From Natronobiforma cellulositropha (GTDB lineage Archaea; Halobacteriota; Halobacteria; Halobacteriales; Natrialbaceae): DNA of 64,000 bases. Below are positions 33,603 to 42,793 of the stretch, in pieces. The stretch covers positions 1 to 64,000 of the forward strand of contig NZ_JANZXN010000005.1 in NCBI RefSeq assembly GCF_025629245.1, read 5' to 3'. Position numbers and translations under genes: made by a program. How positions within the stretch are numbered: the stretch's first letter is position 1; each line of letters opens with the position of its first letter. The notes under the pieces are model-generated. The model had not been told where the DNA came from. It did not search any database and saw only the letters and a list, made by a program, of their open reading frames with translations.

Positions 33603-34868
33603 TTATTTCTCGTTGACGCTCAGGACCTTGCCGGCGGCGATGGTCTGACCCATGTCGCGGATGGCGAAGCTCCCGAGTTCGGGAATCTCACTGGATGGCT
33701 CGATGCTGAGTGGCTTCTGCGGTCGGATGGTGACGACAGCGGCGTCGCCCGACTGGATGAAGTCGGGGTTCTCCTCTGCGACCTCACCCGTCGCGGGGTC
33801 CATCTTCTGGTCGATGGACTCGACCGTACAGGCGACCTGTGCGGTGTGGGCGTGGAAGACCGGCGTGTACCCGGCGGTGATGACCGAGGGGTGCTGCATG
33901 ACGACGATCTGTGCCTGGAAGGTGTCGGCGACCGATGGTGGGTCGTCGGCGGGACCACAGACGTCACCACGGCGGATGTCGTCTTTGCCGATGCCGCGGA
34001 CGTTGAATCCGACGTTGTCACCGGGACCGGCTTCTGGCACTTCCTCGTGGTGCATCTCGATCGTCTTGACCTCGCCGCCCACGTCGCTGGGCTGGAAGGA
34101 GACGTTGTCGCCGATGTTCATGACACCGGTCTCGAGTCGGCCGACGGGGACGGTCCCGATGCCGGAGATGGTGTAGACGTCCTGGATGGGGAGGCGCAGC
34201 GGCGCTTCCGTCGGTGGCTCGTTCTCCGGGAGGTCGTCGAGTGCCTCGAGGAGGGTGCGGCCGCCGTACCAGTCGGTGTTGTCGGAGGCTTCGGCGATGT
34301 TGTCGCCTTCGAACGCCGAGATGGGGATGAACGAGTCGTCGCTGACCTGGAAGTTGACCTGCCCGAGCAGCTGGTTGACTTCGGCGACGACGTCGTTGAA
34401 CGAGTCCTCGGAGTAGTCGACGACGTCCATCTTGTTGATGCCGATGATGAGTTCGTTGATGCCGAGGGTGCGAGCCAGGAAGACGTGCTCCTGGGTCTGC
34501 GGGGCGACACCGTCGTCTGCGGCGACGACGAGGACGGCGTTGTCCGCCTGGGAGGCGCCCGTGATCATGTTCTTGACGAAGTCACGGTGACCAGGACAGT
34601 CGACGATGGTGAAGTAGTACTTGTCCGTGTCGAACTCCTGGTGGGCGATGTCGATGGTCACACCGCGCTCTCGCTCCTCTGCGAGGTTGTCCATGACGTA
34701 GGCGAACTCGAAGCCACCCTTGCCCTTCTCTTCTGCTTCCTGTCGGTGCTGTTCGATGACGTGCTCGGGTACGCTCCCCGTCTCGAAGAGGAGTCGCCCG
34801 ACCAGCGTACTCTTCCCGTGGTCAACGTGGCCGATGATGGCCAGGTTCTGGTGCGGTTTGTCACTCAT
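33603..34868 (-). CDS. tuf: Translation elongation factor EF-1alpha
   Basis: 421 aa. The GTPase that delivers aminoacyl-tRNA to the ribosome. G1 is G-H-V-D-H-G-K-S near residue 13, G3 D-C-P-G-H near 91, and G4 N-K-M-D near 146. Beta-barrel domains 2 and 3 are complete. TTATAT at 34894-34899 is centred about 28 bp before the start, so the mRNA should be nearly leaderless. It precedes rpsJ by 3 bp. Confidence 0.97.
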   Translation of the reverse strand: MSDKPHQNLAIIGHVDHGKSTLVGRLLFETGSVPEHVIEQHRQEAEEKGKGGFEFAYVMDNLAEERERGVTIDIAHQEFDTDKYYFTIVDCPGHRDFVKNMITGASQADNAVLVVAADDGVAPQTQEHVFLARTLGINELIIGINKMDVVDYSEDSFNDVVAEVNQLLGQVNFQVSDDSFIPISAFEGDNIAEASDNTDWYGGRTLLEALDDLPENEPPTEAPLRLPIQDVYTISGIGTVPVGRLETGVMNIGDNVSFQPSDVGGEVKTIEMHHEEVPEAGPGDNVGFNVRGIGKDDIRRGDVCGPADDPPSVADTFQAQIVVMQHPSVITAGYTPVFHAHTAQVACTVESIDQKMDPATGEVAEENPDFIQSGDAAVVTIRPQKPLSIEPSSEIPELGSFAIRDMGQTIAAGKVLSVNEK

Positions 34869-34892
34869 TGTTGTAGCTCACGCGCAGAGGCG

Positions 34893-34901
34893 CTTATATC
34901 G
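34893..34901 (-). promoter_or_regulatory. EF-1alpha TATA box
   Basis: On the minus strand GATATAAG is centred about 26 bp before position 34871, three bases ahead of the ATG. A second AT-rich palindromic site, GGTTTTAACC near 34920-34929, lies further upstream. The TATA match and spacing are good, so this is the likely main promoter of the tuf-rpsJ operon. Confidence 0.55.
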
Positions 34902-35069
34902 GTTTTGTTTGGCAGTAGCGGTTAAAACCATTTCGAAAGCGCGTTTCGGCCACCCCCACGCCGTCTATCGGTTTGCGTGTTATTCACACGGACGACGATG
35001 TCGGTTTCGCGAATCGCGGTCCCGTGACCGGAGATCGAGCGGCCGACTCGAGCAGGCGGTGAGCGACCG

Positions 35070-36017
35070 TCAGCGGAGCGGGAGACGGCCCACGTCGGAG
35101 AGGACGGCCGTAGCGGTCTCCGGTCCACCGGCACCGCGGCCGCTGTTGTGGAGGCTGCCGGCGTTTTTCGTCTCGATCTGGACGATGTTTCGCGTGCCGG
35201 TGACGGCGAGCGCGCCGTTCTCGGGGACGAGGCGAGGACCGACGCGGACGCCCTCGCGAGTGGCCTCGCCGATGAGTCGGATCGTCAGGCCGTCCTCGGC
35301 GGCGAGGTCGAGCGCGCTGCCCGGAATGTCCTGGATGCCGGTCACCTCGGCGTCGTCGAGCGAGAAACCGCCGTCGGCGAGGACGTTCGCCAAGATGACG
35401 AACTTGAGCGCGGCGTCGGTGCCGTCGACGTCGAAGGTCGGGTCGGCTTCGGCGACACCCAGGTCCTGGGCCTCGGCGAGGACGTGTTCGTAGCCGAGTC
35501 CCTCGGCGGCCATGCGCGTGAGGATGAAGTTCGCGGTACCGTTCAAGACGCCGCGGACCGCGCTCACCGACTGGGGCGTACAGTCTTCGATCGTCGAGCA
35601 GACCGGAATCGCGCCGCCGACGGTCGCCTCGAAGCGGATCGATCCCGCGCTCTCGGTCTCGAGCGCGCGCAGCTCCTCGTAGCGTTCGGCGACGGGACCC
35701 TTGTTCGCGAGGACGACGTGGCGGTCGTCGGCGAGCGCGCGTTCGACGTGGGAGAAGCCGGGCTGGGCCTCGCCGAGCGTCGTCGGCGTCGCCTCGATCA
35801 GCACGTCGTAGTCGGTCTCGAAGACGTCCTCGGGGTCGCTGGCACCGAGGGCGTCGCCGCCGTCTTTCCGTCCGAGCGCCGCGTCGACGGCGATGCCGTC
35901 TGGGTCGACGACGGCGCTACTCGAGTCGGCGAGTGCGACGACCTCGTGGCCGTACTCGGGGGCGAGGTCGGCAACCGAGCGCCCGACCGCGCCCGCACCG
36001 AGGATAGCGAGACGCAT
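35070..36017 (-). CDS. hom: Homoserine dehydrogenase
   Basis: 315 aa. Reduces aspartate semialdehyde to homoserine with NAD(P)H in threonine, methionine and isoleucine synthesis. The nucleotide-binding G-A-G-A-V-G-R-S starts at residue 7, A-N-K-G-P is near 104, and the catalytic D-G-T-D-A-A-L-K-F is near 200. It lacks its own ACT domain; the gene just upstream encodes one and overlaps by one base (TGATG), implying a two-subunit regulated enzyme. Confidence 0.93.
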   Translation of the reverse strand: MRLAILGAGAVGRSVADLAPEYGHEVVALADSSSAVVDPDGIAVDAALGRKDGGDALGASDPEDVFETDYDVLIEATPTTLGEAQPGFSHVERALADDRHVVLANKGPVAERYEELRALETESAGSIRFEATVGGAIPVCSTIEDCTPQSVSAVRGVLNGTANFILTRMAAEGLGYEHVLAEAQDLGVAEADPTFDVDGTDAALKFVILANVLADGGFSLDDAEVTGIQDIPGSALDLAAEDGLTIRLIGEATREGVRVGPRLVPENGALAVTGTRNIVQIETKNAGSLHNSGRGAGGPETATAVLSDVGRLPLR

Positions 36018-36592
36018 CAGGTCTCACCTCCGGGCAACGGTTCGACGACACAGAACTCCTTGGCGTCGGCGATCTCGCGGACCGTCGCCAGCGCGTCCTC
36101 GGCGCGGCCGGTGTTGACCGCGAGTCTGACGCGCGCACTCGAGACGGCGTCCATGCCCTCGGGGGCGGCCAGCGAGAGGTCGATCACCGAGGTGTGCGGG
36201 CTGTCTTCGATCGCAGAGAGGGTATCGGAGAGGTCGGTCTCGACGAGGTGGCCAACGAGGACGACGTTGACTTCCTCGCCGTAGCGGTTCGCACCGGCCT
36301 GGACGACGTTGACACCCGCCTCGCGGAGGGCGTCGACGATGCCCTCGAAGCGGTCGGGGGGACACTCGATGTCGACTTCGACCGGGATGTGTCCGCGCGG
36401 GGTGATGTTCCCGCGCTCGTGGTGGATACTCAAGAGGTTCGCGCCGCGTTCGGCGATCGGCTCGAGCGTCCGGAGCAACTCGCCGGGTTCGTCGACGAGC
36501 TCGAGGCGGACGGTGTGGGCCTGGAGACCGCCGTCGGTCTCCGGCTCGTCGTCCTCGGCTGGCTCCTCGTGGCTGTCTGCGCGGTCACTCAT
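36017..36592 (-). CDS. ACT-domain regulatory protein
   Basis: 191 aa with two ACT-like halves. The first (V-R-L-E-L-V-D-E-P-G-E-L-L-R) is near residues 29-95 and the second near 105-185. A disordered acidic N-terminus of about 25 residues precedes them. ACT domains bind amino acids; position and translational overlap with hom suggest it confers feedback control by threonine or another pathway product. The effector is inferred, not seen. Confidence 0.82.
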   Translation of the reverse strand: MSDRADSHEEPAEDDEPETDGGLQAHTVRLELVDEPGELLRTLEPIAERGANLLSIHHERGNITPRGHIPVEVDIECPPDRFEGIVDALREAGVNVVQAGANRYGEEVNVVLVGHLVETDLSDTLSAIEDSPHTSVIDLSLAAPEGMDAVSSARVRLAVNTGRAEDALATVREIADAKEFCVVEPLPGGET

Positions 36593-36638
36593 CGCCGATC
36601 ACTCGCGTCTGCACTCGCGAACGTCCAGTCGCCGTCAT

Positions 36639-36668
36639 TGCACGGAGTGTGCACCGGAGCGATAAAAA
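36639..36668 (-). promoter_or_regulatory. Promoter with palindromic operator before the ACT-hom operon
   Basis: TTTTTAT on the minus strand (36662-36668) is a TATA box whose expected start site is near 36639. Between them TGCAC (36639-36643) and GTGCA (36649-36653) form a palindrome with a 5-bp spacer covering about -14 to +1. That is a classic position for a repressor to block initiation, perhaps an Lrp-type regulator sensing amino acids. Confidence 0.5.
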
Positions 36669-36753
36669 GCGTACAGGCGTTCCCAAAACTGGCCATCGTC
36701 CACATCTCCATCGCCCGAGGCAGGAAAAGACATCGATTCGCTCGCCCGCAGGA

Positions 36754-37110
36754 CTAGTTCGACCGCAGTGGACCCCAGTCACCGCGGCCGCCCTCGGTGC
36801 GGTCGATACCCATGATCGGTTCGCCGCCTTCGGGCCCGCCGAGGCTCTCGCGCGGGTCGGGCACGCGCACGATGACTTCGTTGACCTCTTCCCACTGGAG
36901 CAGCGCCGCCTCGATGTTCGCGGTCGTGATGTCGCTGACGCCACAGCCGCTACAGCCACCGCCGAGTTCGATCACGACGACGCCGGTGTCCGGATCGGCC
37001 TCGCGGACGGCGCTCGTCCCGCCGTGCATCTGGATGATCGGCATCTCGCGGGCGAGCCACTTCTCGACGCGCTCCTGTAACGACGCCTGCCCTGCCTCGG
37101 AATCACTCAT
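36754..37110 (-). CDS. NifU C-terminal-domain protein (Fe-S scaffold/carrier)
   Basis: 118 aa. The core has the NifU/Nfu motif G-G-G-C-S-G-C-G near residues 49-56, whose C-x-x-C pair binds a transferable Fe-S cluster. The C-terminal part (residues about 85-118) is a polar tail. It would pass clusters to cytosolic Fe-S proteins. The start at MSDSEAG is chosen over an upstream ATG. It is alone, with the ACT gene upstream on the same strand. Confidence 0.85.
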   Translation of the reverse strand: MSDSEAGQASLQERVEKWLAREMPIIQMHGGTSAVREADPDTGVVVIELGGGCSGCGVSDITTANIEAALLQWEEVNEVIVRVPDPRESLGGPEGGEPIMGIDRTEGGRGDWGPLRSN

Positions 37111-37213
37111 ACGCGTGAGTAGAACCCCGATCACCGAAAGAGTTGGGGTTCAGGCCTCGAGCATGGCGTGTACGACCGTTACAGAGGATCCGGGCGAGAG
37201 TCGAGACGGCCGC

Positions 37214-38800
37214 TCAGCGCCCCTGGTCGTCCGCCGCCCGCCGACGGCGCTGCCACTCGAGGGCGAGTGCACCACCGGCGACGCCAGCACCGGCCGTGAA
37301 GCCCGGCACCGCGTCCGCTCCGCCGCCGTCGCCCGCACCGGTGCTGGCGTTCGCGTTTCCGTGGTCGGGTGCCGGCGAATCCGAGCGGGAGTCGTCGGTC
37401 CCGCTCGAGGCGTCGTCCGTCTCGCCGCCGAACTCGACGCCGGTCTGTGCGTCGGCCATCGACGGCTGGTCGGCCTGCGTGCCGTCCTCGATGGGGAAGA
37501 CGTAGAGACCGCCGACGGCCGGTGCGTTCGGGACGAGCGGCGTACTGCTGGCGACGAACGTCTCGGCGCCGGCGACGCGCGCGGTCCAGAACGCCGCCGT
37601 GTCGGGGTCGCGCCAGGAGGCGCGCTCGAGTGGCTGGCCGGGGTCGCTCACGTCGTGGACCGTGACGCCGCCGCGGTACCAGGAGGCGACGAGCGTCTCG
37701 TCGCGAAGCTCGAAGTTGTGTGCAGTCGTCCAGAGACCGGCGTTGTAGGAGGCGTCGGGCGTCTCCGGCGGCTCGACCGTCGAGCGGTAGACGGGATCGG
37801 TCGGATCAGTGACGTCGTAGAGGTCGATGCCGCCCGCGCCGTCGGGGTCGCCCGCGTCTGCAGCCCAGCTTTCGCGGCCGATGGCGAGCAGCCCCCCGGT
37901 GTCGTCGACCGCCGAGTAGTGGTCGTTCCCCGGCAGGGTCTGCTGGGTCTCGGTGATCTCGCCCGGGCCGACCGCGAGCAGGTCGTCGACGTCGACCGGG
38001 TCGACCTGTGCGAGGACGGCCGGTGCCGTCGGGTCGCTCACGTCGAGGAGGACCGTTCCGGCGTTCCAGTGGGCGAGGACGGCGAGGTCCTCGTGGACGA
38101 ACACGTCGTGGAGGTACCACAGCAGCCAGTGGACGTCACCCCAGCGCTCGTCGATCTCGAGCAGCGACCACCGGCCCACCACCTCGGTCTCGCCGGAGAC
38201 GTCACAGATGACGAGTTCGTTCGGGCCGTCGACGCCGTCGCCCCCCGGATTGGTGACGAGGTAGCACAGATCGTCCGCGAGAAAACAGTTGTGGAGGTGG
38301 ACACCGATCTCGGAGGGGTCGCCGACGAGCGTCGGGTCGGCCGGGTCGGCCACGTCGTAGACGAGCAGGCCGTGGAACTCGTCGGCCGAGGCCGGATTCG
38401 CCGGACCGACGACGGCGAGACGGTCGCCGCTCACCTTCACGTCGAGAATCTCCGTGACCGGGTCGTATCCAGTCTCGGCGAGCAAATCGCGCTCGTCGGC
38501 GAGCAGCGTCGGCGCTGCGGGATCACGCACGTCGACGGTCGCGAAACCATCGTAGGTCGCCACGTAGACCGTCTCACCGTCGTCACCGACGACCGCCTCC
38601 GCGGCCCCCTCGAGTGCGAGCGCCCCCAGTGGCTCGTAGGAGTCGGCGGGCGGGTCCGACTCGAGGAGGTCGTCGTCGGTGACGCCCGCGCCGAGGGCGG
38701 CCGCGTGGTCGTGAGTCGCACACGCGAGGGCGGGACTCGAGAGGACACCGAGTGCGCCGACGGCACCGACACCAGTTCGGAGGAACGCTCGGCGTCGCAT
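37214..38800 (-). CDS. Tat-exported LVIVD-repeat surface protein with PGF-CTERM-like anchor
   Basis: 528 aa. The N-terminus has a twin-arginine signal (R-R-R-A-F-L-R-T-G). The body has several repeats ending in V-x-D-V-x-D-P-x-x-P, the LVIVD pattern that forms a beta-propeller. A Ser/Asp/Gly-rich stalk from about residue 440 leads to V-P-G-F-T-A-G-A-G-V-A-G-G and a basic tail (W-Q-R-R-R-R), which fits a PGF-CTERM signal processed by archaeosortase. It is probably a cell-surface protein of unknown ligand. Confidence 0.75.
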   Translation of the reverse strand: MRRRAFLRTGVGAVGALGVLSSPALACATHDHAAALGAGVTDDDLLESDPPADSYEPLGALALEGAAEAVVGDDGETVYVATYDGFATVDVRDPAAPTLLADERDLLAETGYDPVTEILDVKVSGDRLAVVGPANPASADEFHGLLVYDVADPADPTLVGDPSEIGVHLHNCFLADDLCYLVTNPGGDGVDGPNELVICDVSGETEVVGRWSLLEIDERWGDVHWLLWYLHDVFVHEDLAVLAHWNAGTVLLDVSDPTAPAVLAQVDPVDVDDLLAVGPGEITETQQTLPGNDHYSAVDDTGGLLAIGRESWAADAGDPDGAGGIDLYDVTDPTDPVYRSTVEPPETPDASYNAGLWTTAHNFELRDETLVASWYRGGVTVHDVSDPGQPLERASWRDPDTAAFWTARVAGAETFVASSTPLVPNAPAVGGLYVFPIEDGTQADQPSMADAQTGVEFGGETDDASSGTDDSRSDSPAPDHGNANASTGAGDGGGADAVPGFTAGAGVAGGALALEWQRRRRAADDQGR

Positions 38801-38842
38801 GGCTAGCCTCGCGCTCGAGTGAATAAGAGTTCGTCGCCCGAT

Positions 38843-39820
38843 TCAGGCGCGAAGCAGTCTGCGGTCGCCGGTGCCTTCGGTGAGCGCGCTCGCGAGCGCG
38901 CCCTCGACGCCGACGTCGTCGCCGAGACCGGTGAGCGTGATCTCGGGGACGTTCGACATGACCATGTCGGCGACGCGCTCGCGGATCGGGTCGACGACGA
39001 GTTCGGGGTTGTTGAGCGCGACCGCGCCGCCGATGGAGATGACGATGGGGGCGAAGGCGTGGACGAGGTTCGCGACGCCGATGGCGTTCCAGTGGGCGAC
39101 CTGCTCGATGGTGTAGTCGGCGAGTTCGTCCGTCCCGGCGAGGTCGAAGACGTCCTTCGCCGAGAGGTCGGGGTCCTCGAGCGGGAGCGCCGTCACCAGC
39201 GTGGGGTCGTCTTCGGCGAGGAGGCGGGCGTACTCGGGGATGTTGTTCCCCGAGCAGTAGGCCTCCCAGTGGCCCTCGAGTCCACAGCCACAGGTCATCA
39301 GGCCCGTCGGGTCGACGACGTAGTGGCCGACCTCGCCGGCGTTGCCGTCCCACCCATCGAGTATCTCGCCGTCACAGCAGACGCCAGCGCCGATGCCCGA
39401 GGAGATGGTGAGGTAGACCATGTCGTCGGGGTTGCGGTCGGAGTGAAAGCGCTCGCCGATGACGGCGGCGTTGGTGTCGTTGTGTAAGTAGACCTGTTCG
39501 GAGTCGATGAGGTTCTCGACGGGACCGGTCAGGGGGATGCGGTCGACCGTATCGGGGAGGTTGGCCGGGTTGATCACCTCGCCCGCCGCGAGGTCGAACG
39601 GCCCGAACGAGCCGATGCCGGCGGCTTCGACCGCCTCGGGAGCGACGCCCGCGTCGGCCGCCGCACCGCGCAGCGTCGCTAACACCGCCTCCGTGACGTC
39701 GATTCCAGTCGGTCCGTTCGGCGTTCCGTTTCGGCTCACGCCGATGATCGTTCCGTCGTCCTCGGCGACGACGGCGCGAACGTTCGTCGCCCCGAGATCG
39801 ACACCCGCGTAGTAGACCAT
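38843..39820 (-). CDS. ROK-family sugar kinase
   Basis: 325 aa. The phosphate-binding D-L-G-A-T-N near residue 8 and the zinc-binding region near 170-190 (G-H-Y-V-V-D-P, C-G-C-G, E-A-Y-C) identify a ROK kinase, most likely an ATP-dependent glucokinase. GTTAAA about 26 bp before the expected start and a BRE-like GCGAAAA upstream give a short leader. No repressor domain is present, so it is the enzyme type. Upstream frame extension is not needed. Confidence 0.85.
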   Translation of the reverse strand: MVYYAGVDLGATNVRAVVAEDDGTIIGVSRNGTPNGPTGIDVTEAVLATLRGAAADAGVAPEAVEAAGIGSFGPFDLAAGEVINPANLPDTVDRIPLTGPVENLIDSEQVYLHNDTNAAVIGERFHSDRNPDDMVYLTISSGIGAGVCCDGEILDGWDGNAGEVGHYVVDPTGLMTCGCGLEGHWEAYCSGNNIPEYARLLAEDDPTLVTALPLEDPDLSAKDVFDLAGTDELADYTIEQVAHWNAIGVANLVHAFAPIVISIGGAVALNNPELVVDPIRERVADMVMSNVPEITLTGLGDDVGVEGALASALTEGTGDRRLLRA

Positions 39821-39978
39821 CCGTGAGGTACTGATACAGGCCCCAGCATTTAACTGCACACATCTTTTCGCAGAATTGAGTCTCGAGTCGACAGGTTGCG
39901 TGGTCTGTGGTACCACCGAACACATGGTGGATGGGAGACGGACTCACACGAGCGAAGGATGCGGTCACACGAACGAAG

Positions 39979-40431
39979 TCACTCGCCGCGGACGAACGTC
40001 ACCGGACACGGAGCCGAGAGGAGCACTTCCTGGGCGGTGCTACCGAACACCGCCTTTCCGGCGGGAGAGCGCCGTCGGCCGCCGACGACGACCCGGTCGG
40101 CGCCGACCGCGGTCGCGACCTCGACGATGGATGCGCCGTGGTCGCCGACCGCGCCGTGAACCTCGTGGTCGACGCCCTCGTCGTCCAGTACGGCGACGAG
40201 CGCGCGAATCGTCGCGTGGCGGTCTGCGACCTCGTCCGGGTCGACCTCGTCGACCTCGAGGTCGAAGTCGAGTCGGGCGAGCACCTCGTCGTACTCCGCC
40301 TGGGTGAACACGTGCGCGAGGTGGACGGTCGCGCCTGCCGGTTCCGCCACCTCGACGACCGCCTCCGCCAGGTCGTCGGTGCGCGTCGCATCCCCGGGAC
40401 CGACGGCCAGCAGGATCGTCTCGAGTGCCAT
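39979..40431 (-). CDS. UspA-family universal stress protein
   Basis: 150 aa, single domain, starting L-E-T-I-L-L-A-V-G-P. The nucleotide-binding loop G-G-R-R-R-S-P-A-G near residues 119-127 matches the G-x-x-x-x-G pattern, and the ending S-A-P-C-P-V-T-F-V is typical. Such proteins bind ATP and dimerise. It is divergent from the SDR gene. One of nine UspA-type genes in this window. Confidence 0.88.
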   Translation of the reverse strand: MALETILLAVGPGDATRTDDLAEAVVEVAEPAGATVHLAHVFTQAEYDEVLARLDFDLEVDEVDPDEVADRHATIRALVAVLDDEGVDHEVHGAVGDHGASIVEVATAVGADRVVVGGRRRSPAGKAVFGSTAQEVLLSAPCPVTFVRGE

Positions 40432-40516
40432 CTGTCACTCTCCCTCACCCAGACCCATAATAGTATCCGGCGGTGGCGACCCCCGGACCTAAGCGCCGGA
40501 GGGGAGAAAGACGCGT

Positions 40517-41254
40517 ATGCAACCGGATCTCTCGGAGCGGACGGTGCTGGTCACGGGGAGCGCTCGCGGCGTCGGACGCGCACTCGCGCTCGCGGCGGCC
40601 GACCGTGGTGCGGCCGTCGCCGTCCACTACCACACGAGTGCCGACGCCGCCCGCGAGGTGGCAGCCGAGGCGCGGTCTCGCGGCGGGCGGGCGGTGACGA
40701 CGGTCCAGGCCGACGTGACCGACCCCGACTCCGTCGACGGTCTCTTCGCTGCGGTCGAAGCCGACCTCGGCGCGGTCGACACGCTGGTGAACAACGTCGG
40801 CGACTTCGCGCCCAGCCACTGGGAGGAACTCTCCTTCGAGACCTGGAACCGCGTTCTCGAGACGAACCTCACCGCGACCTACCTCTGTTCGAAACGCGCA
40901 CTGCCCAGCATGCGCGAGGCGGGCTACGGCCGGATCGTCAACGTCGGCTACGCCTCGAGCGAGCAGGGACTCGTCTCGCCGGTGAACTTCCCGTACTTCG
41001 CGGCGAAAGCGGGCGTCATCATGTTCACACGGATGCTCGCCGGAGACACGCAGGATGATGGCATCACCGTCAACGCCGTCTCGCCGTACGTCGTCGAGAA
41101 CAGCGACGAGTTCCCCGCGGAACTCCCCCGCGGGCGGCCCGCCTCGTTCGAGGACCTCACGCGCGCCGTGCTATTCTTCCTCGACCCCGAGAACGGGTAC
41201 GTCAGCGGGCAGAATCTCGAGGTCGACGGCGGCTGGCTGCCCGAGCGGGTGTGA
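40517..41254 (+). CDS. Short-chain dehydrogenase/reductase (FabG-like)
   Basis: 245 aa. The cofactor loop T-G-S-A-R-G-V-G is near residue 12, N-N-V-G near 90 and the catalytic Y-F-A-A-K near 155. The usual catalytic serine region is Y-A-S-S-E-Q. A Rossmann-fold oxidoreductase, perhaps a 3-oxoacyl reductase; the substrate is not clear. A TATA-like CCTAAG about 28 bp upstream implies a near-leaderless transcript. Confidence 0.88.
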   Translation: MQPDLSERTVLVTGSARGVGRALALAAADRGAAVAVHYHTSADAAREVAAEARSRGGRAVTTVQADVTDPDSVDGLFAAVEADLGAVDTLVNNVGDFAPSHWEELSFETWNRVLETNLTATYLCSKRALPSMREAGYGRIVNVGYASSEQGLVSPVNFPYFAAKAGVIMFTRMLAGDTQDDGITVNAVSPYVVENSDEFPAELPRGRPASFEDLTRAVLFFLDPENGYVSGQNLEVDGGWLPERV

Positions 41255-41402
41255 GGACGGGGTGCGCTCGAGCGAGCGGCCGAACGAGCGAGTCGCGAGG
41301 CGGAGTGGGGCAGTCGAACGGACGGGTAAAAAGTCGGGTGAGCGGATTCGACTCGAGAGAACACCCACGTGAACTGATTGTGACGAGGACGAACCGTGGT
41401 GT

Positions 41403-41783
41403 ATGACTGAGAGACGACGAACGACGATGGGTGCGGCCCGCGATCCGGTACTCGTCAGGAATGCCTACCACGTCGACTGCGTGGTCCGCCACCTCGCCAG
41501 CCTGTTCGTGGCGACCAGCCTCGCCGCCGTGTTCGCGATCGAACTCGGTCGCAGGCTGCTGGCAGGCGGGCATACTGCACTGGTGGCCTGGGTGGGGCAT
41601 CCGACTGCAGTGGGACCTAATTTCTACGACGAGTACGTTGTCACCGTGCTTCCGGTCGATCCGTCGCTCCCCGTCTGGGAGCAGTACGTCACGTACCTCG
41701 TCACGGTGGGGACCGCGTGGCCGATTCTCGTCGTGGTCGGTGTCACGAGCCTCTACGCGCTCTGGTACGACTACGGACGGTGA
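41403..41783 (+). CDS. Hypothetical membrane protein
   Basis: 126 aa. Two clear membrane segments (about 31-50 and 97-120) and a weaker one between. The N-terminus is basic and the first Met may be at 41403 or 41427. No family recognised. Its 3' end overlaps the convergent small membrane-protein gene by 13 bp. Confidence 0.55.
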   Translation: MTERRRTTMGAARDPVLVRNAYHVDCVVRHLASLFVATSLAAVFAIELGRRLLAGGHTALVAWVGHPTAVGPNFYDEYVVTVLPVDPSLPVWEQYVTYLVTVGTAWPILVVVGVTSLYALWYDYGR

Positions 41784-41956
41784 GTGGGCCGGTTGAACCG
41801 GATCAGGGCGGCACCCGAGAGGACGACCATCAGCACCGACCAGCCGATCCAGAGACGTGGGTCACCGCTGCGGGAGACGACGAGGAGCGACAGCGAGAAG
41901 ACGACCGTCAGCGCGACGGTCACCCGGTCGGCCGGAGAGCGCTCGAGTGTGGCCAT
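41771..41956 (-). CDS. Two-helix membrane microprotein (61 aa)
   Basis: 61 aa with two hydrophobic segments (about 12-27 and 35-52), a short loop (S-R-S-G-D-P) and a basic C-terminus. The longer upstream frame is a shadow of another gene, so the ATG at MATLERS is taken as the start. A perfect palindrome lies 14 bp upstream. It is convergent with, and overlaps, the preceding gene by 13 bp. No function is suggested. Confidence 0.55.
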   Translation of the reverse strand: MATLERSPADRVTVALTVVFSLSLLVVSRSGDPRLWIGWSVLMVVLSGAALIRFNRPTHRP

Positions 41957-41969
41957 CTGTGTCTGCGCG

Positions 41970-41990
41970 GATACCACGCGGGGTGGTATC
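41970..41990. promoter_or_regulatory. Perfect 8-bp palindrome in a divergent promoter region
   Basis: GATACCAC (41970-41977) and GTGGTATC (41983-41990) are exact complements with a 5-bp spacer, giving a 21-bp palindrome. It lies between the small membrane-protein gene and the divergent gene at 42092. It could be a dimeric regulator's operator or a leader hairpin. Confidence 0.5.
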
Positions 41991-42091
41991 ACTGTTGGTG
42001 GCTCGAGCGTCCAGCACAACAGTGAGGGTCGCCCAGCCCAGAACCGGTCACAGAGAGTGAGGTCCAGGAAACGCGCTCCTCGGGAGAACCC

Positions 42092-42640
42092 ATGAGCCAG
42101 CACACCAGCGAACCCGTAGACGGCAGCGTCGAGGTATCGATCGTCACCGCGGACGGTCCCGAACTGTGCTCGGTCGGCGGCGGCGCGCTCCGCGTCAGCG
42201 TCGACGGCACGCGCGTCACCCGCTTCGTGAACGAGGCGGCCCTCGAGTGGGGCGAGTGGGACCCCGAGTACGTCGGGGACTTCCTCGCACTCGACCTCCC
42301 CGCCATCCTCGAGCGTCTCGAGCGACTCCTCCGCGGCGAGGTCGAACGCTACGACTCCCTCGAGCACACCTTCGAGGGATGGCGCTACTACCTGCTGTTC
42401 GAGCCGGTCACCGACGAGCACCTCCGTCTCGCCTTCCAGACCCACGAGCAGCTCGGCGACGGATCCGAGGTCCCCACGCCCCACCCGGAGAGCGCGCGGG
42501 GCTACCTCGTGAACCTCGACGACCTGTCCCGGGCGGCGCTCGAGGCAGGCCGGGCGTACCAGCGTCGTGCCGAGACCTACGAGGTCGCCGAACCCGCGTT
42601 CGCGACGTTCCTCGACGAGTTCGAGGCGTTGCTCGAGTGA
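42092..42640 (+). CDS. Hypothetical protein upstream of the DUF4157 gene
   Basis: 182 aa, acidic and soluble, with no membrane segment. The N-terminal half is beta-rich (V-E-V-S-I-V-T-A-D-G); the second half is helical with repeated L-E-R-L-E-R-type stretches. Nothing matches a family I recognise. Host-like codons and CTCGAG content. It precedes the DUF4157 effector gene by 153 bp, so a link to that module (chaperone, immunity) is possible but unsupported. Confidence 0.5.
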   Translation: MSQHTSEPVDGSVEVSIVTADGPELCSVGGGALRVSVDGTRVTRFVNEAALEWGEWDPEYVGDFLALDLPAILERLERLLRGEVERYDSLEHTFEGWRYYLLFEPVTDEHLRLAFQTHEQLGDGSEVPTPHPESARGYLVNLDDLSRAALEAGRAYQRRAETYEVAEPAFATFLDEFEALLE

Positions 42641-42793
42641 GGTGCCACACCAGTTTCTACGTGCATCGGCGTATCCCGACGCCAGGGTGAATGGCAGCAA
42701 CAGTAATGCCCATTGGATAGAGACTTGCTAAAGAGCGAGTCAATGGGAACGAACAGCAGACGCGGCAGGAACAAGAGCGAACCGAGGTGATGG

